Positions 16,415-23,557 of a DNA stretch of 43,206 nucleotides are shown here, in pieces. Location: the IMG/VR virus record IMGVR_UViG_3300035034_000635, positions 1 to 43,206 of that record, one strand, 5' to 3'. The notes below the pieces were generated by a model that saw only the letters and a list, made by a program, of their open reading frames with translations, had not been told where the DNA came from and searched no databases. Position 1 is the first letter of the stretch. Each line of letters opens with the position of its first letter. The stretch is from a virus. The position numbers and the translations under genes were made by a program.

Positions 16415-16731
16415 ATGGCTGCATTAACAAATTCTAAGTACTTCTCCAAGCTATCAAACACGTACTCAGTACCCTCTATTTGCCCCGATAGCACCTTTTT
16501 ACCAGCATCACAGTCATACAGCCAGTAACACAGACAATCGTACTCTAGGTGTCCGTATATGATCTCCACCAACCGAGTGATCGCTTCCACCTGATCCTTC
16601 TCGATGAATGGTGGGTGACTATATGGCGACGTGATCTCAAACAACTCCTTAAGCTTACTATCAACCAACCGAGCATGGTCGTAGTACCCCATGGTGTACT
16701 GATAGATCTGTAGTCGTTTTTCTGGTGTCAT
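16411..16731 (-). CDS. Small hypothetical protein downstream of small terminase
   Basis: 106 residues, predicted soluble and helical (PEKRLQIYQYTMGYYDHARL; FIEKDQVEAITRLVEIIYGH) with three cysteines near YDCLCYWLYDCD. It begins 14 bases after the small terminase stop and overlaps the following gene by four bases. No family recognised. The C-x-C...C pattern is too sparse to call a metal site. Confidence 0.6.
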   Translation of the reverse strand: MTPEKRLQIYQYTMGYYDHARLVDSKLKELFEITSPYSHPPFIEKDQVEAITRLVEIIYGHLEYDCLCYWLYDCDAGKKVLSGQIEGTEYVFDSLEKYLEFVNAAI

Positions 16732-16745
16732 ACTGGCTAGTATTA

Positions 16746-17567
16746 TTATATAAACGTTTCTTCCTCATTCACTCCGTCCCCGAGCATACCCTCAAACGGA
16801 TCATCGAGTGCACCGTCCTGCTCATAGGCATCAGCTTGATCGTATACTTCCTTCACCATACCAAACAAGTGATTGACCGTCCGTTCCGATCGATCTCTCA
16901 TACCGTGGTTGTTCATCAACATCAGCTTTACGACGTTAGAGTTATACATACCCGTACCCCCGTAGTTGGTGAGGTAATACTCCTGGATCTGTTTAAGTAG
17001 CAACATAGCCTTGCGGAAGTCCGAGTGCTTTTGTGCCCAACTCTTAAGTGTGACCTTAGCAAACCCAAGGAAGGTAGCGTAGCCAGCGATCGCAGGGATC
17101 TGGGTGCGTTTGATCGGTACCAAGGTGTCCTCAACCTTAGCGTATTGCGGTAGGTGAGACTTCTCACACTCTTTTAGATACTCATAGAACAGCTGGTGCG
17201 CGAACTTAGGTTGGTACTTATCCATTGATTTTGCCTTCTCATGCTCACGCTTCCGATCAAAGAAGGCACAAGTTTGCGTACAGTACGCGCCGTACCCAGT
17301 CTCATCTACCAGTGATAGACAGGAAGGATACTTACACCGCGCAAGCACCTCACCTTCCAGCGCTTCACCATTCGGGCCAGTTTTAGCACCAGACTGTACC
17401 ACTAGCTTGTGCGCTTGTAGCTCCTCAGCTGGTGACAGCTTATCCTTCTTCTTACAAGTCTTGCGAGTATGTTTCTTAGATCCACACACCGAACACGTGA
17501 ATTTCCGCTTTTTCTGTTTGGAAGAAGCGGTCTTTGTCTTACTGGTTTTTGTTTTTGCAGTCGGCAT
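16746..17567 (-). CDS. terS: Terminase small subunit with N-terminal zinc knuckle
   Basis: 273 residues from ATG 17567; a longer frame to 17615 would run into a hairpin region and is not preferred. A basic Lys/Thr tail (1-22) precedes an exact C-x2-C-x4-H-x4-C zinc knuckle (Cys25, Cys28, His33, Cys38). A second cysteine set, Cys78, Cys83, Cys96, Cys100, looks like another zinc finger. The C-terminal half has the small-terminase pattern: IPAIAGYATFLGFAKVTLKS (HTH), then DFRKAMLLLKQIQEYYLTNY, and YNSNVVKLMLMNNHGMRD, matching known DNA-packaging subunits. It recognises the packaging site and loads the large subunit. Zinc modules at the N-terminus are unusual for this family. Confidence 0.85.
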   Translation of the reverse strand: MPTAKTKTSKTKTASSKQKKRKFTCSVCGSKKHTRKTCKKKDKLSPAEELQAHKLVVQSGAKTGPNGEALEGEVLARCKYPSCLSLVDETGYGAYCTQTCAFFDRKREHEKAKSMDKYQPKFAHQLFYEYLKECEKSHLPQYAKVEDTLVPIKRTQIPAIAGYATFLGFAKVTLKSWAQKHSDFRKAMLLLKQIQEYYLTNYGGTGMYNSNVVKLMLMNNHGMRDRSERTVNHLFGMVKEVYDQADAYEQDGALDDPFEGMLGDGVNEEETFI

Positions 17568-17613
17568 AGTGAGTACCGTACCTGTGTACCCTCTAGTATA
17601 CAGCATCAAAGGC

Positions 17614-17638
17614 AAAGGCCACTGTGATAGCGGCCTTT
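17614..17638. other. Hairpin at the early/packaging boundary
   Basis: AAAGGCC (17614-17620) and GGCCTTT (17632-17638) form a 7-bp stem around an 11-base loop, in the 122-base gap between the last early gene and the small terminase gene. No U-tract follows on the minus strand. TATACT lies about 15 bases further downstream. It may be an attenuator, an mRNA processing site or part of a weak promoter region. Confidence 0.45.
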
Positions 17639-17689
17639 ATAGTTGATAGTACAGTTTCTTATCGTTGAGACTAAAGATCACCTCACTTT

Positions 17690-17911
17690 CTATAGGTAAG
17701 AGTATGGCGGCCGACTATTTGCGGTCCGCCATTCGTCCCTGCAGGGAGCGCAGCAGAAGTACTCCTGAACAGTGACGCCGTTTATCGCTAAACAGCCAAC
17801 CAAAGCCTTTGACAGTGCGAAAATAGTTCCGCAGCCTACGTTGCCGCATGTTGATCTCCCCATAAGTTCATCGTCGGAAGGTGGAAGGTCGATTGGTAGT
17901 TGTTGTTGCAT
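17690..17911 (-). CDS. Small zinc-ribbon-like protein
   Basis: 73 residues from ATG 17911, chosen because the strongest ribosome site in the window, AGAAAGGAGAG, lies seven bases upstream; a longer frame to 18001 overlaps the previous gene. Four or more cysteines in pairs (TCGNVGCGTIF, then FCCAPCRDEW) fit a zinc ribbon or treble clef. It is the last gene before the packaging region. Likely a nucleic-acid-binding or protein-binding early factor; no family assigned. Confidence 0.7.
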   Translation of the reverse strand: MQQQLPIDLPPSDDELMGRSTCGNVGCGTIFALSKALVGCLAINGVTVQEYFCCAPCRDEWRTANSRPPYSYL

Positions 17912-17931
17912 TGGTACTCTCCTTTCTGTTT

Positions 17932-18396
17932 CTATTTTACCACGCGTGCGTAGTTTGGAAGATCTACTACGTTGATAATCCTTTGATCGATCATATACCA
18001 AAGCATTTTGGCCATAGCATCAGCTGCCGTGTTTGCACTTACGAAGGTTACTCGCTCATACGGCATAACCTTATAGTTAACTAGCTCAACTCCGTAGCCT
18101 GTGATCAGCTTAACAAGCTTCACGCCCCAGTTGACGCCCTCGGGCATATAGTCAAACAACTCAGCTATCGTAAAGGTCCTGCACCACTGGTCATCACTCT
18201 CTAGGGTACCTTCTTCCCAATCAAAGCGAGTTTCATAATCATTACCTAGCAACCAGCCAGTATCGTTATCATTGTGCACTAGGTGTAGATCCTTACCATA
18301 GACATACGCATAGCACCCTTCACTCACAAACTGTGGGATCCTCAGCTGCTTAAGTTCTAGTGCTAACTCGTAGCTCACTACATGTTTATCTTCCAT
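17932..18396 (-). CDS. Conserved phage hypothetical protein, paralogue of 20265-20807
   Basis: 154 residues. It matches the general layout of a family common in phages: N-terminal YELALELKQLRIPQFVSEGC, a central TFTIAELFDYMPEGVNWG, and a C-terminal ADAMAKMLWYMIDQRIINV. The gene at 20265-20807 shares the same three blocks (LELAQKLKELGAKQDSLFYY, AYTVAELGTMLPQ, ADCRATMLCYLIENKLV), so the two are diverged paralogues. Function of the family is unknown to me. The blocks suggest a compact alpha/beta domain with a conserved C-terminal helix. Confidence 0.75.
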   Translation of the reverse strand: MEDKHVVSYELALELKQLRIPQFVSEGCYAYVYGKDLHLVHNDNDTGWLLGNDYETRFDWEEGTLESDDQWCRTFTIAELFDYMPEGVNWGVKLVKLITGYGVELVNYKVMPYERVTFVSANTAADAMAKMLWYMIDQRIINVVDLPNYARVVK

Positions 18397-18778
18397 ATTT
18401 GCGGGTTAAATACTTACTAAAGGCTGTGAACTGATCAGCCGCATAGAACACACCATACTGATCAATGTACCAAAAAGCGTCTTCTACCTGCATTACCTGC
18501 AGTCCAGGAACGATTGTAAGCTGTTTGAATTGCACACCTGATACTAAACTACCCGTGTATCCATGCTCGGATACACGCAATGTATCCATGCTTGGAACTG
18601 CTAAACAGCGTTGGCTGTACTGGAAGTTGTCGTTATTGCAGCGTACAGATGCAGTCACACCAGTGGTGTAAGTTGCTCCTTCTACTGGGTTGGGCTTGAG
18701 GAAGAACAGATAGATCATCGCAACTACTAGAATAGCTACAATAACGTCTAAAATAAGGTCAAATTTAGGGTTGGGCAT
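18386..18778 (-). CDS. Single-pass membrane protein, unknown function
   Basis: 130 residues from ATG 18778; an upstream frame overlaps the preceding gene and is rejected. A transmembrane helix near residues 9-28 (LDVIVAILVVAMIYLFFL) is followed by a soluble domain (TYTTGVTASVRCNNDNFQYS; SGVQFKQLTIVPGLQVMQVE; DAFWYIDQYGVFYAADQFTA). Two cysteines near CNNDNFQYSQRC could form a disulfide outside the membrane. The 3' end overlaps the next gene by 11 bases. It could be a superinfection-exclusion or envelope-interacting early protein, but nothing proves that. Confidence 0.65.
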   Translation of the reverse strand: MPNPKFDLILDVIVAILVVAMIYLFFLKPNPVEGATYTTGVTASVRCNNDNFQYSQRCLAVPSMDTLRVSEHGYTGSLVSGVQFKQLTIVPGLQVMQVEDAFWYIDQYGVFYAADQFTAFSKYLTRKYGR

Positions 18779-18794
18779 GTAAAGAAGATATTGG

Positions 18795-19202
18795 TTAATA
18801 GCGATTAAGGCGCTTAGCTTCGTTCTTGTAGCGGGTTGGGACGGGTACGTGTTCACTGTTGCCAGTACTGTAATTGTCCTTGATCCAGTACTCGCGGCCA
18901 TGCTCATCGGTCAAGATATCTTCCTCGATCAATGATAATCGCGATAGATACTGTTTACGTGATCCATAGTCGAAGGCTGAGCCTGTGTTCATTGCCCCTC
19001 TACGCCTTGCTACGGGCTTTTCTGTGGTTTTAGGTGTCTGTGGTATATCAACACTCGCAATGAACCTTCTAGGGCGTTCTACTTCGTCGTCATCGTCTTC
19101 TTCTACTCGGTCCGTCGGTGCATAGTTCCAACCGCAGTACAGACAGTCAAACGATCCGCGGTTATTTTTCTTCATGTCTTTGTAACACTTGGCACACTTC
19201 AT
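18795..19202 (-). CDS. Zinc-ribbon protein with acidic linker
   Basis: 135 residues. The N-terminus carries a clear zinc ribbon, C-x2-C at residues 3-6 (KCAKCYKDM) and C-x2-C at about 20-23 (FDCLYCGWN). An acidic stretch follows (VEEDDDDEVERPRR), a Pro-rich linker (VDIPQTPKTTEKPVARRR) and a C-terminal domain (LSRLSLIEEDILTDEHGREY). It is the third of three consecutive zinc-ribbon-like genes. Probable nucleic-acid- or RNA-polymerase-binding early factor; inferred only from the ribbon. Confidence 0.7.
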   Translation of the reverse strand: MKCAKCYKDMKKNNRGSFDCLYCGWNYAPTDRVEEDDDDEVERPRRFIASVDIPQTPKTTEKPVARRRGAMNTGSAFDYGSRKQYLSRLSLIEEDILTDEHGREYWIKDNYSTGNSEHVPVPTRYKNEAKRLNRY

Positions 19203-19208
19203 ATGGTT

Positions 19209-19472
19209 TTAGTTTAAGAGACAAATGTCTTCCATTTTTTCGTGTTCGGGGACTGAGTTATGTTTCACTCGATAGTATCCCCAGGATCGGCTGCCGTTTT
19301 TGCCTTTGCGGTTAAATTTTGCTTCGTACTTCTCTCTCGACATCTTGAAGGTACACCCCCGTCCGCGCGTGCAGTACACGTACTCGTCGCTTAGTTTAAG
19401 GTGGTGGGTGTAGCTACAGTCTTCACACTTCGGGCACCAGCCATACATCAGAAATTGATAGTCAAATGCCAT
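19209..19472 (-). CDS. Small zinc-ribbon-like protein
   Basis: 87 residues. Cysteines occur as WCPKCEDC near residues 13-19 and YCTRGRGCTFKM near 34-40, with a basic C-terminal half (FNRKGKNGSRSWGYYRVKH). Part of it (C-x-x-x-x-x-CTFKMSREKYE) resembles the CTSCPFKIDHTRYQE segment of the neighbouring upstream gene, suggesting two ribbon domains of common descent. The family is unknown to me. Confidence 0.65.
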   Translation of the reverse strand: MAFDYQFLMYGWCPKCEDCSYTHHLKLSDEYVYCTRGRGCTFKMSREKYEAKFNRKGKNGSRSWGYYRVKHNSVPEHEKMEDICLLN

Positions 19473-19473
19473 A

Positions 19474-19782
19474 TTACTCGTTATTCCAATCGCTTAACCT
19501 TTGCTCATCGGTACGTTCACCGAAGCTGGTACCAGTCTTCCTAAAGCCAGCGATCTTGCTGGTGATCTCCTGATACCGTGTGTGATCGATCTTGAATGGG
19601 CACGAAGTGCAGGTAAATACCTGATCCTGCTCGTTGTAGTCAAGCACAGCTTCACACGCTTGGATCGGACAGATCCCGTCGTTTAGATTTGGCCAGCGCT
19701 TCTTTTGTGCGCCGTTTGCTCGTCCCGCGCTGGCGGGAGTGGTGTGTCGGGATTTCCGACGGACCAGGTTACCGTGGTACAT
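19474..19782 (-). CDS. Small zinc-ribbon-like protein
   Basis: 102 residues. A basic N-terminal tail (RRKSRHTTPASAGRANGAQK) precedes GICPIQACEAVL and FTCTSCPFKIDHTRYQEITS, i.e. C-x4-C and C-x2-C, a ribbon pair. The C-terminus is polar. It is separated by a single base from the next ribbon gene, so the two are probably co-translated. Confidence 0.65.
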   Translation of the reverse strand: MYHGNLVRRKSRHTTPASAGRANGAQKKRWPNLNDGICPIQACEAVLDYNEQDQVFTCTSCPFKIDHTRYQEITSKIAGFRKTGTSFGERTDEQRLSDWNNE

Positions 19783-19839
19783 ATGGTTATTAAGGCTAAT
19801 TTTCTGAATAATGTCAAGCGTCGCTTCCTTCTGGTTCCT

Positions 19840-20268
19840 CTACCCATAGCTTTTGAACTTAGGCTTAGGTGGTTTTGGTTTATACTCTTGTACTCGATCG
19901 GCCAGTCCCTCGAAGCGCCGTAGGATATCGGTGCCCTCGGCTAGCTTGATCAGTCTCGGGTACGCTTTCAAACACTCTGGAAATGCTAGCCAGTTGACTT
20001 GGACCATGCGGAACTTCTCTTTACGCCTGACCACAAACAATTTTGGTTTGTCGTCTGCATTGAACATACTCACCGTGTCACTCATGCGCGCCGAGGCTTC
20101 ATACCCAACAAAGTGTTTATGTTTGTTAGATAGCCGCGGCTGCATAAAGTCCCCTGCAAACCACCAGTGGCGCTCTGGGTGATCGAACATGTGCTGCACG
20201 ATCCGCTCCACCTGGGTGAGTGATGTTGTATTGTTAGGGCTGATTGTTTCTACGGGATCAAAGGTCAT
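19840..20268 (-). CDS. Winged-helix-like hypothetical protein
   Basis: 142 residues. The N-terminal half has LTQVERIVQHMFDHPERHWW, then HFVGYEASARMSDTVSMFN, and KLFVVRRKEKFRMVQVNWLA. This order (helix, helix, recognition-like helix, two-strand wing with basic residues) resembles a winged helix-turn-helix DNA-binding domain. The basic Pro/Lys tail (EYKPKPPKPKFKSYG) could add nucleic-acid affinity. It might be an early transcription regulator, the only candidate of this kind in the genome. Confidence in the fold is moderate, in the role low. Confidence 0.6.
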   Translation of the reverse strand: MTFDPVETISPNNTTSLTQVERIVQHMFDHPERHWWFAGDFMQPRLSNKHKHFVGYEASARMSDTVSMFNADDKPKLFVVRRKEKFRMVQVNWLAFPECLKAYPRLIKLAEGTDILRRFEGLADRVQEYKPKPPKPKFKSYG

Positions 20269-20807
20269 ATGGTAACTAGCTTATTTTCTATAAGGTAACA
20301 AAGCATAGTGGCTCGACAATCCGCTTCTGTGTCACCACTGACTTCAAAGACTGACCAGTTGCACTCCCAGTCGTCTGTCTCTTGCCAGTATCGGATTGTA
20401 GTTCCAGTCTGGTAGTCGAGCTTTATGTCGTATTTCATACCATCGTCGAAATCATCAAGCTCTTGGTACTCTATGTCTTTGAACAGCGAACTCATTTGGT
20501 CTCTGTATTCGTCGAGAATGTACTCAAACTCTTCATCGTCTCTGTCTTCTTGGGTTGGTGGTGGATATGCCTTAGTGATTGTCTCTGCGGTGATTGTCTG
20601 AGGAAGCATTGTACCTAACTCTGCTACTGTGTAGGCACTAAAGACAAGGCTTTTTTCTGCTGATGATTGCCGAGCTTCAGCGTACAATTGAATTGTATAC
20701 CCCAAAACATCGCTTGGGACGTAATAGAACAAACTATCCTGCTTTGCTCCCAACTCTTTTAGCTTCTGTGCCAGCTCTAGTGAGCACACTTGATCTTGAA
20801 ACTTCAT
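20265..20807 (-). CDS. Conserved phage hypothetical protein, paralogue of 17932-18396
   Basis: 180 residues from ATG 20807; a TTG three codons upstream is possible. Blocks LELAQKLKELGAKQDSLFYY, AYTVAELGTMLPQTITAETI and EADCRATMLCYLIENKLV match a family common in phages and shared with the gene at 17932-18396. A long acidic insert (TQEDRDDEEFEYILDEYRDQ) is absent from the paralogue. The 3' end overlaps the next gene by four bases. Function unknown. Confidence 0.75.
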   Translation of the reverse strand: MKFQDQVCSLELAQKLKELGAKQDSLFYYVPSDVLGYTIQLYAEARQSSAEKSLVFSAYTVAELGTMLPQTITAETITKAYPPPTQEDRDDEEFEYILDEYRDQMSSLFKDIEYQELDDFDDGMKYDIKLDYQTGTTIRYWQETDDWECNWSVFEVSGDTEADCRATMLCYLIENKLVTI

Positions 20808-20809
20808 AC

Positions 20810-21004
20810 CTAGCAATCTAAGGTTAATTCTCTACTAACGGTTGTGTACTGGAGTGTGATATCGTCGCATACCACATTGACTTTGAACTCTGCTTGCTCT
20901 CTTTTTGCTGAGACAAACCCAAGTCCGAAGGTTAGCGCTAGGGCGATAAACGTGACAGTTATTTCTTTCCATTCTCCAGTCGGTTGTGATTTTTTTACTG
21001 GCAT
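20810..21004 (-). CDS. Small membrane protein
   Basis: 64 residues from ATG 21004; a longer frame to 21046 overlaps the upstream gene. One transmembrane helix (about 15-33, ITVTFIALALTFGLGFVSA) follows a short basic N-terminus, with a small outer domain carrying two cysteines (VNVVCDDITLQY, LTLDC). This could be a periplasmic or extracellular mini-domain. Function not recognised. Confidence 0.6.
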   Translation of the reverse strand: MPVKKSQPTGEWKEITVTFIALALTFGLGFVSAKREQAEFKVNVVCDDITLQYTTVSRELTLDC

Positions 21005-21005
21005 A

Positions 21006-21236
21006 TTAGTTAAGAAATATATAGCTTTTTTTAACAAACGATCCACCAGTGACCTTCTTGATCATGTCATCACTTTCTTCTGTGTGGTGTACGAGTATCT
21101 CTACAAGATCTTCGACCATGTGATCAACAACAAACGTACCTGCTTTATTTTTACTAGTGATCACCTCGTCTTTAGGGACCACCACGTTGAAGGTGATTGT
21201 TACTGAACACGGGACTACATAGGTTTGTTTACTCAT
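21006..21236 (-). CDS. Small hypothetical protein
   Basis: 76 residues, soluble, mixed strands and helix (YVVPCSVTITFNVVVPKDEV; FVVDHMVEDLVEILVHHTEE). One base separates its stop from the following membrane gene. No family recognised. The alternating hydrophobic strand at residues 6-21 followed by a helix could be a small alpha/beta fold. Confidence 0.6.
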   Translation of the reverse strand: MSKQTYVVPCSVTITFNVVVPKDEVITSKNKAGTFVVDHMVEDLVEILVHHTEESDDMIKKVTGGSFVKKSYIFLN

Positions 21237-21239
21237 AGG

Positions 21240-21731
21240 CTATCTGGTTGCTGCCGTTTTGGCATGTGCTTGTAATGCGTGCTTCTTCGCTCGGTACTGG
21301 GCACCATGTTTGAAGTGCCAACCTGCTAGGACCCTCTGCAGCTCGGCGTACTGAGCTGTCATATGCGGTTTAATGAAGATATTTGCGTCGCTGAGCGTCT
21401 TTGGGACCTCTACCCGTCTTTCCACTCGTATCAGTCCAATACTCTCCATGTAGCGCAATTCTGAGGCCCAAGGCAAGTTACCCTTCTCGTCCAAATAGTT
21501 CACCAGCTTCGAGTGTAGTGTGGTGACCTCATTGTCGGATACTGCATCTTGCCTGCTGGTGTCCTTCACATACTCGATCCCCGCGATCTTCCCCTTGGGG
21601 ATTGTGAAGTTCCTGATCTCTACTCTCTCTGGTAGTTCCCCTGACTTGTAGTCCTCGTACAGCATCTTCCCTGGGCCGTCTGGGAGCACTTCTGGCTTCC
21701 GATCTCCGTAAAAGTCTATTTTGTAGGGCAT
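21240..21731 (-). CDS. Hypothetical early protein
   Basis: 163 residues, soluble and basic at the C-terminus (HFKHGAQYRAKKHALQAHAK). The middle carries a small wing-like segment (ASELRYMESIGLIRVERRVE) that could be a winged helix, but the fold is not clear. The start overlaps the 3' end of the small zinc protein gene. No family recognised. Confidence 0.55.
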   Translation of the reverse strand: MPYKIDFYGDRKPEVLPDGPGKMLYEDYKSGELPERVEIRNFTIPKGKIAGIEYVKDTSRQDAVSDNEVTTLHSKLVNYLDEKGNLPWASELRYMESIGLIRVERRVEVPKTLSDANIFIKPHMTAQYAELQRVLAGWHFKHGAQYRAKKHALQAHAKTAATR

Positions 21732-21871
21732 AGTCCTTGGATTAGTCCGATAACGTGGCGTTCAGTGGTATCAAGTGCCTTTACTTTCCTGCCACACCCC
21801 GCGCACCTGATACTCTCGTGTGTGCAGTAGTGGAACTTCTTTGGGTGATTACAGTTGCTCACAGTAGACAT
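21716..21871 (-). CDS. Very small zinc-binding-like protein
   Basis: 51 residues, shorter than usual gene-calling limits. Cysteines and histidines are arranged as CNHPKKFHYC, then C-x2-C in RCAGCGRKVKAL, the pattern of a rubredoxin-like or zinc-ribbon knuckle. It starts at ATG 21871 inside the end of the previous small membrane gene and ends inside the start of the next gene (16-base overlap), a gapless arrangement that supports a real gene. Confidence 0.55.
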   Translation of the reverse strand: MSTVSNCNHPKKFHYCTHESIRCAGCGRKVKALDTTERHVIGLIQGLCPTK

Positions 21872-22025
21872 GCGGTAACGTTGAGTTAGCAGTGGTTGGT
21901 GGGCACTCTACGGTCACTGTAGCAGGGACCATGGATAGTAATGCGCTGATGTATACCAAGAAGATGATCACTAGGATTAATGCCCCTATGGCGATATACG
22001 TGGTTTGTTTGATTATATTAGTCAT
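21849..22025 (-). CDS. Very small single-pass membrane protein
   Basis: 58 residues from ATG 22025, overlapping the preceding stop by eight bases. A strong transmembrane helix covers residues about 10-31 (YIAIGALILVIIFLVYISAL). The remainder is short with two cysteines (VECPPTTANS; VYCEQL). Probably a small envelope-targeted early protein. Confidence 0.6.
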   Translation of the reverse strand: MTNIIKQTTYIAIGALILVIIFLVYISALLSMVPATVTVECPPTTANSTLPHVYCEQL

Positions 22026-22212
22026 TTTTAAGGCGGTTAGTGCGGTTAATTTCGTCTCTCATTGCGTGTAGGATCTCTTGCCAGCGCTCGATCGTGTCTG
22101 CCTTTGCTGTCCCGTCCATTTCTTCCCATAGTTTCGCTAGGGCTGGGCGATCGGTGAGATCTTGTACCAGGGCTATTAGCGTTACCTCGGCAATGTCTAG
22201 GTGATAAGGCAT
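22018..22212 (-). CDS. Small hypothetical helical protein
   Basis: 64 residues, helical and charged (YHLDIAEVTLIALVQDLTDR; TIERWQEILHAMRDEINRTN). The start lies four bases after the previous stop and the 3' end overlaps the next small gene. No family recognised. It could be a small regulatory or inhibitor protein of the early region, on size and position only. Confidence 0.55.
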   Translation of the reverse strand: MPYHLDIAEVTLIALVQDLTDRPALAKLWEEMDGTAKADTIERWQEILHAMRDEINRTNRLKND

Positions 22213-22215
22213 ATG

Positions 22216-22401
22216 CTAGCTGGTTAGTGATAACTTCTTCGATTCAGTGACCCTTGATTGTATTTGGTGGCACAGTATCGGGATCTTACTGATCAGTGTC
22301 ACTGGCGTTGCTATATCAATCATGAGCGGTACGGCTGTATCTATCATCGTTGTGCGGCCTGTGATATTGCACTTGATACGGTGGCGGTGGTAACCCCTCA
22401 T
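22216..22401 (-). CDS. Small hypothetical protein
   Basis: 61 residues: basic N-terminus (RGYHRHRIKCNITGRTT), a short hydrophobic stretch (VPLMIDIATPVTLISKIPIL) that might be membrane associated, and a polar end. The ATG overlaps the stop of the preceding gene by four bases (ATGA), a coupling sign. No family recognised and coding status only moderately supported. Confidence 0.45.
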   Translation of the reverse strand: MRGYHRHRIKCNITGRTTMIDTAVPLMIDIATPVTLISKIPILCHQIQSRVTESKKLSLTS

Positions 22402-22583
22402 GATGATCTTAGAGTTAACTGGTTGATAATGTGGACCCAGCGCTTGTGATGTCCGTGCTTCTCTACTGCGTCTGATAGCTCTTTATCGCTCGGTAGTGGC
22501 TCCCTAGTGGCAAACGTAACGGTATGGTAGGCCATTGTCTCTACGTCTAGGATTGTGACTATGTGTGTGTACTCTTGGTGCAT
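22398..22583 (-). CDS. Small hypothetical protein
   Basis: 61 residues with a strand-rich start (YTHIVTILDVETMAYHTVTF) followed by a helix (SDKELSDAVEKHGHHKRWVH). It starts three bases after the replication initiator gene ends. No family recognised. The small alpha/beta pattern with a His/Lys-rich helix could be a nucleic-acid-binding mini-domain, a weak guess. Confidence 0.55.
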   Translation of the reverse strand: MHQEYTHIVTILDVETMAYHTVTFATREPLPSDKELSDAVEKHGHHKRWVHIINQLTLRSS

Positions 22584-22586
22584 AAA

Positions 22587-23300
22587 TTATTTGTAAGATT
22601 TATATTCAGCGGTTTTATTAGTAACTTCTACTTCATCTTCATAGCGGCCTTGGTTGAGGAAGGTTTGTGGGTTAGGTACAAATCCTTTGCGCCAAGTTTC
22701 GCTCTGCTTGTGCTGCTCGATCGATACGATGATCTGTTGAGCCACTTCTTTGGTGATGTTCTTTCTGATCCACCAGTTCAGGCAAGGCTTCTTCCCAACC
22801 TTCTTCGGATACTGGGACCAGAACTCCTCAAACTGAGCTGTAAGTGCTTCGATCTCCTTTGGAGATCGACGTTTAGTAGTCTTACCTAACCTATCCTTAC
22901 CTAACCTTACCTGTGGATACAGCATGGATACAACAACATCATTCATTGGGATACCCTCATCGAGACTGTAAACCCCGTTGTCTTTGACCTTCACCGATTC
23001 ACGTTCATCAGTGAATGTAGTAGGCGTATAGCGGTCATTTTGGATATAGTTGTGGACGCGCCAGTGTTTTATTAGCATCAATCCGTTGGTAAAGGGCATC
23101 ACAAATCGCTTCGTTAAAAGTAACTGGAAATCATCACTTGAAGAACCAAGCATCTTCATCAATTGCATCATATTTGATACAAAACCGTCATCATCTGCTT
23201 CCATGCAGGCGTGCCAGTACAAGTTCTGTGCGGACTGTGGCATTTGTGAGAACCAATCCGACCGCACTACCTTCTTCGAGAACATTCTTCTTTCGGCCAT
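22587..23300 (-). CDS. Phage replication initiator (DnaD/O-like)
   Basis: 237 residues. The N-terminus shows the winged-helix pattern of phage replisome organisers (FSQMPQSAQNLYWHACMEAD, DDGFVSNMMQLMKMLGSSSD, LLLTKRFVMPFTNGLMLIKH, WRVHNYIQNDRYTPTTF). The C-terminus carries the module EFWSQYPKKVGKKPCLNWWI and WRKGFVPNPQTFLNQGRYED, also common in these proteins. They bind the phage origin and help load the host replicative helicase. No DNA polymerase or helicase loader is encoded, so this protein probably recruits the host replisome. An origin might lie in or near this gene, but I saw no clear iterons. Confidence 0.8.
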   Translation of the reverse strand: MAERRMFSKKVVRSDWFSQMPQSAQNLYWHACMEADDDGFVSNMMQLMKMLGSSSDDFQLLLTKRFVMPFTNGLMLIKHWRVHNYIQNDRYTPTTFTDERESVKVKDNGVYSLDEGIPMNDVVVSMLYPQVRLGKDRLGKTTKRRSPKEIEALTAQFEEFWSQYPKKVGKKPCLNWWIRKNITKEVAQQIIVSIEQHKQSETWRKGFVPNPQTFLNQGRYEDEVEVTNKTAEYKSYK

Positions 23301-23341
23301 GTGGTTGCTGTTACTTGATAAATTGATCGGATTTTTATCGT

Positions 23342-23551
23342 TTATAACACTCCTCTACGGGTGAACATGTTGAAGGTCTTGCGCTTCTCGCGGCCCTTCT
23401 TGATCCTCTCCTGCTTGCGCGTCATCGATTCAGACTTGTCACGCTTCTGATCCTCGTACCGTGCTGATCGTCTCATCTTCCCGTCTGGGTGTCCGTGGTT
23501 GATCATCTCGCGGCGATTTTGGTTTCGTTTACTTCGTTTTGATACTGGCAT
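23342..23551 (-). CDS. Small, very basic hypothetical protein
   Basis: 69 residues, about a third Lys/Arg (SKRSKRNQNRREMINHGHPD; MTRKQERIKKGREKRKTFNM). It could bind DNA or RNA without a fold. It lies directly upstream of the replication initiator. No family recognised; composition of this kind can also arise in spurious frames, but the close packing with neighbours favours a gene. Confidence 0.55.
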   Translation of the reverse strand: MPVSKRSKRNQNRREMINHGHPDGKMRRSARYEDQKRDKSESMTRKQERIKKGREKRKTFNMFTRRGVL

Positions 23552-23557
23552 TTTTCT

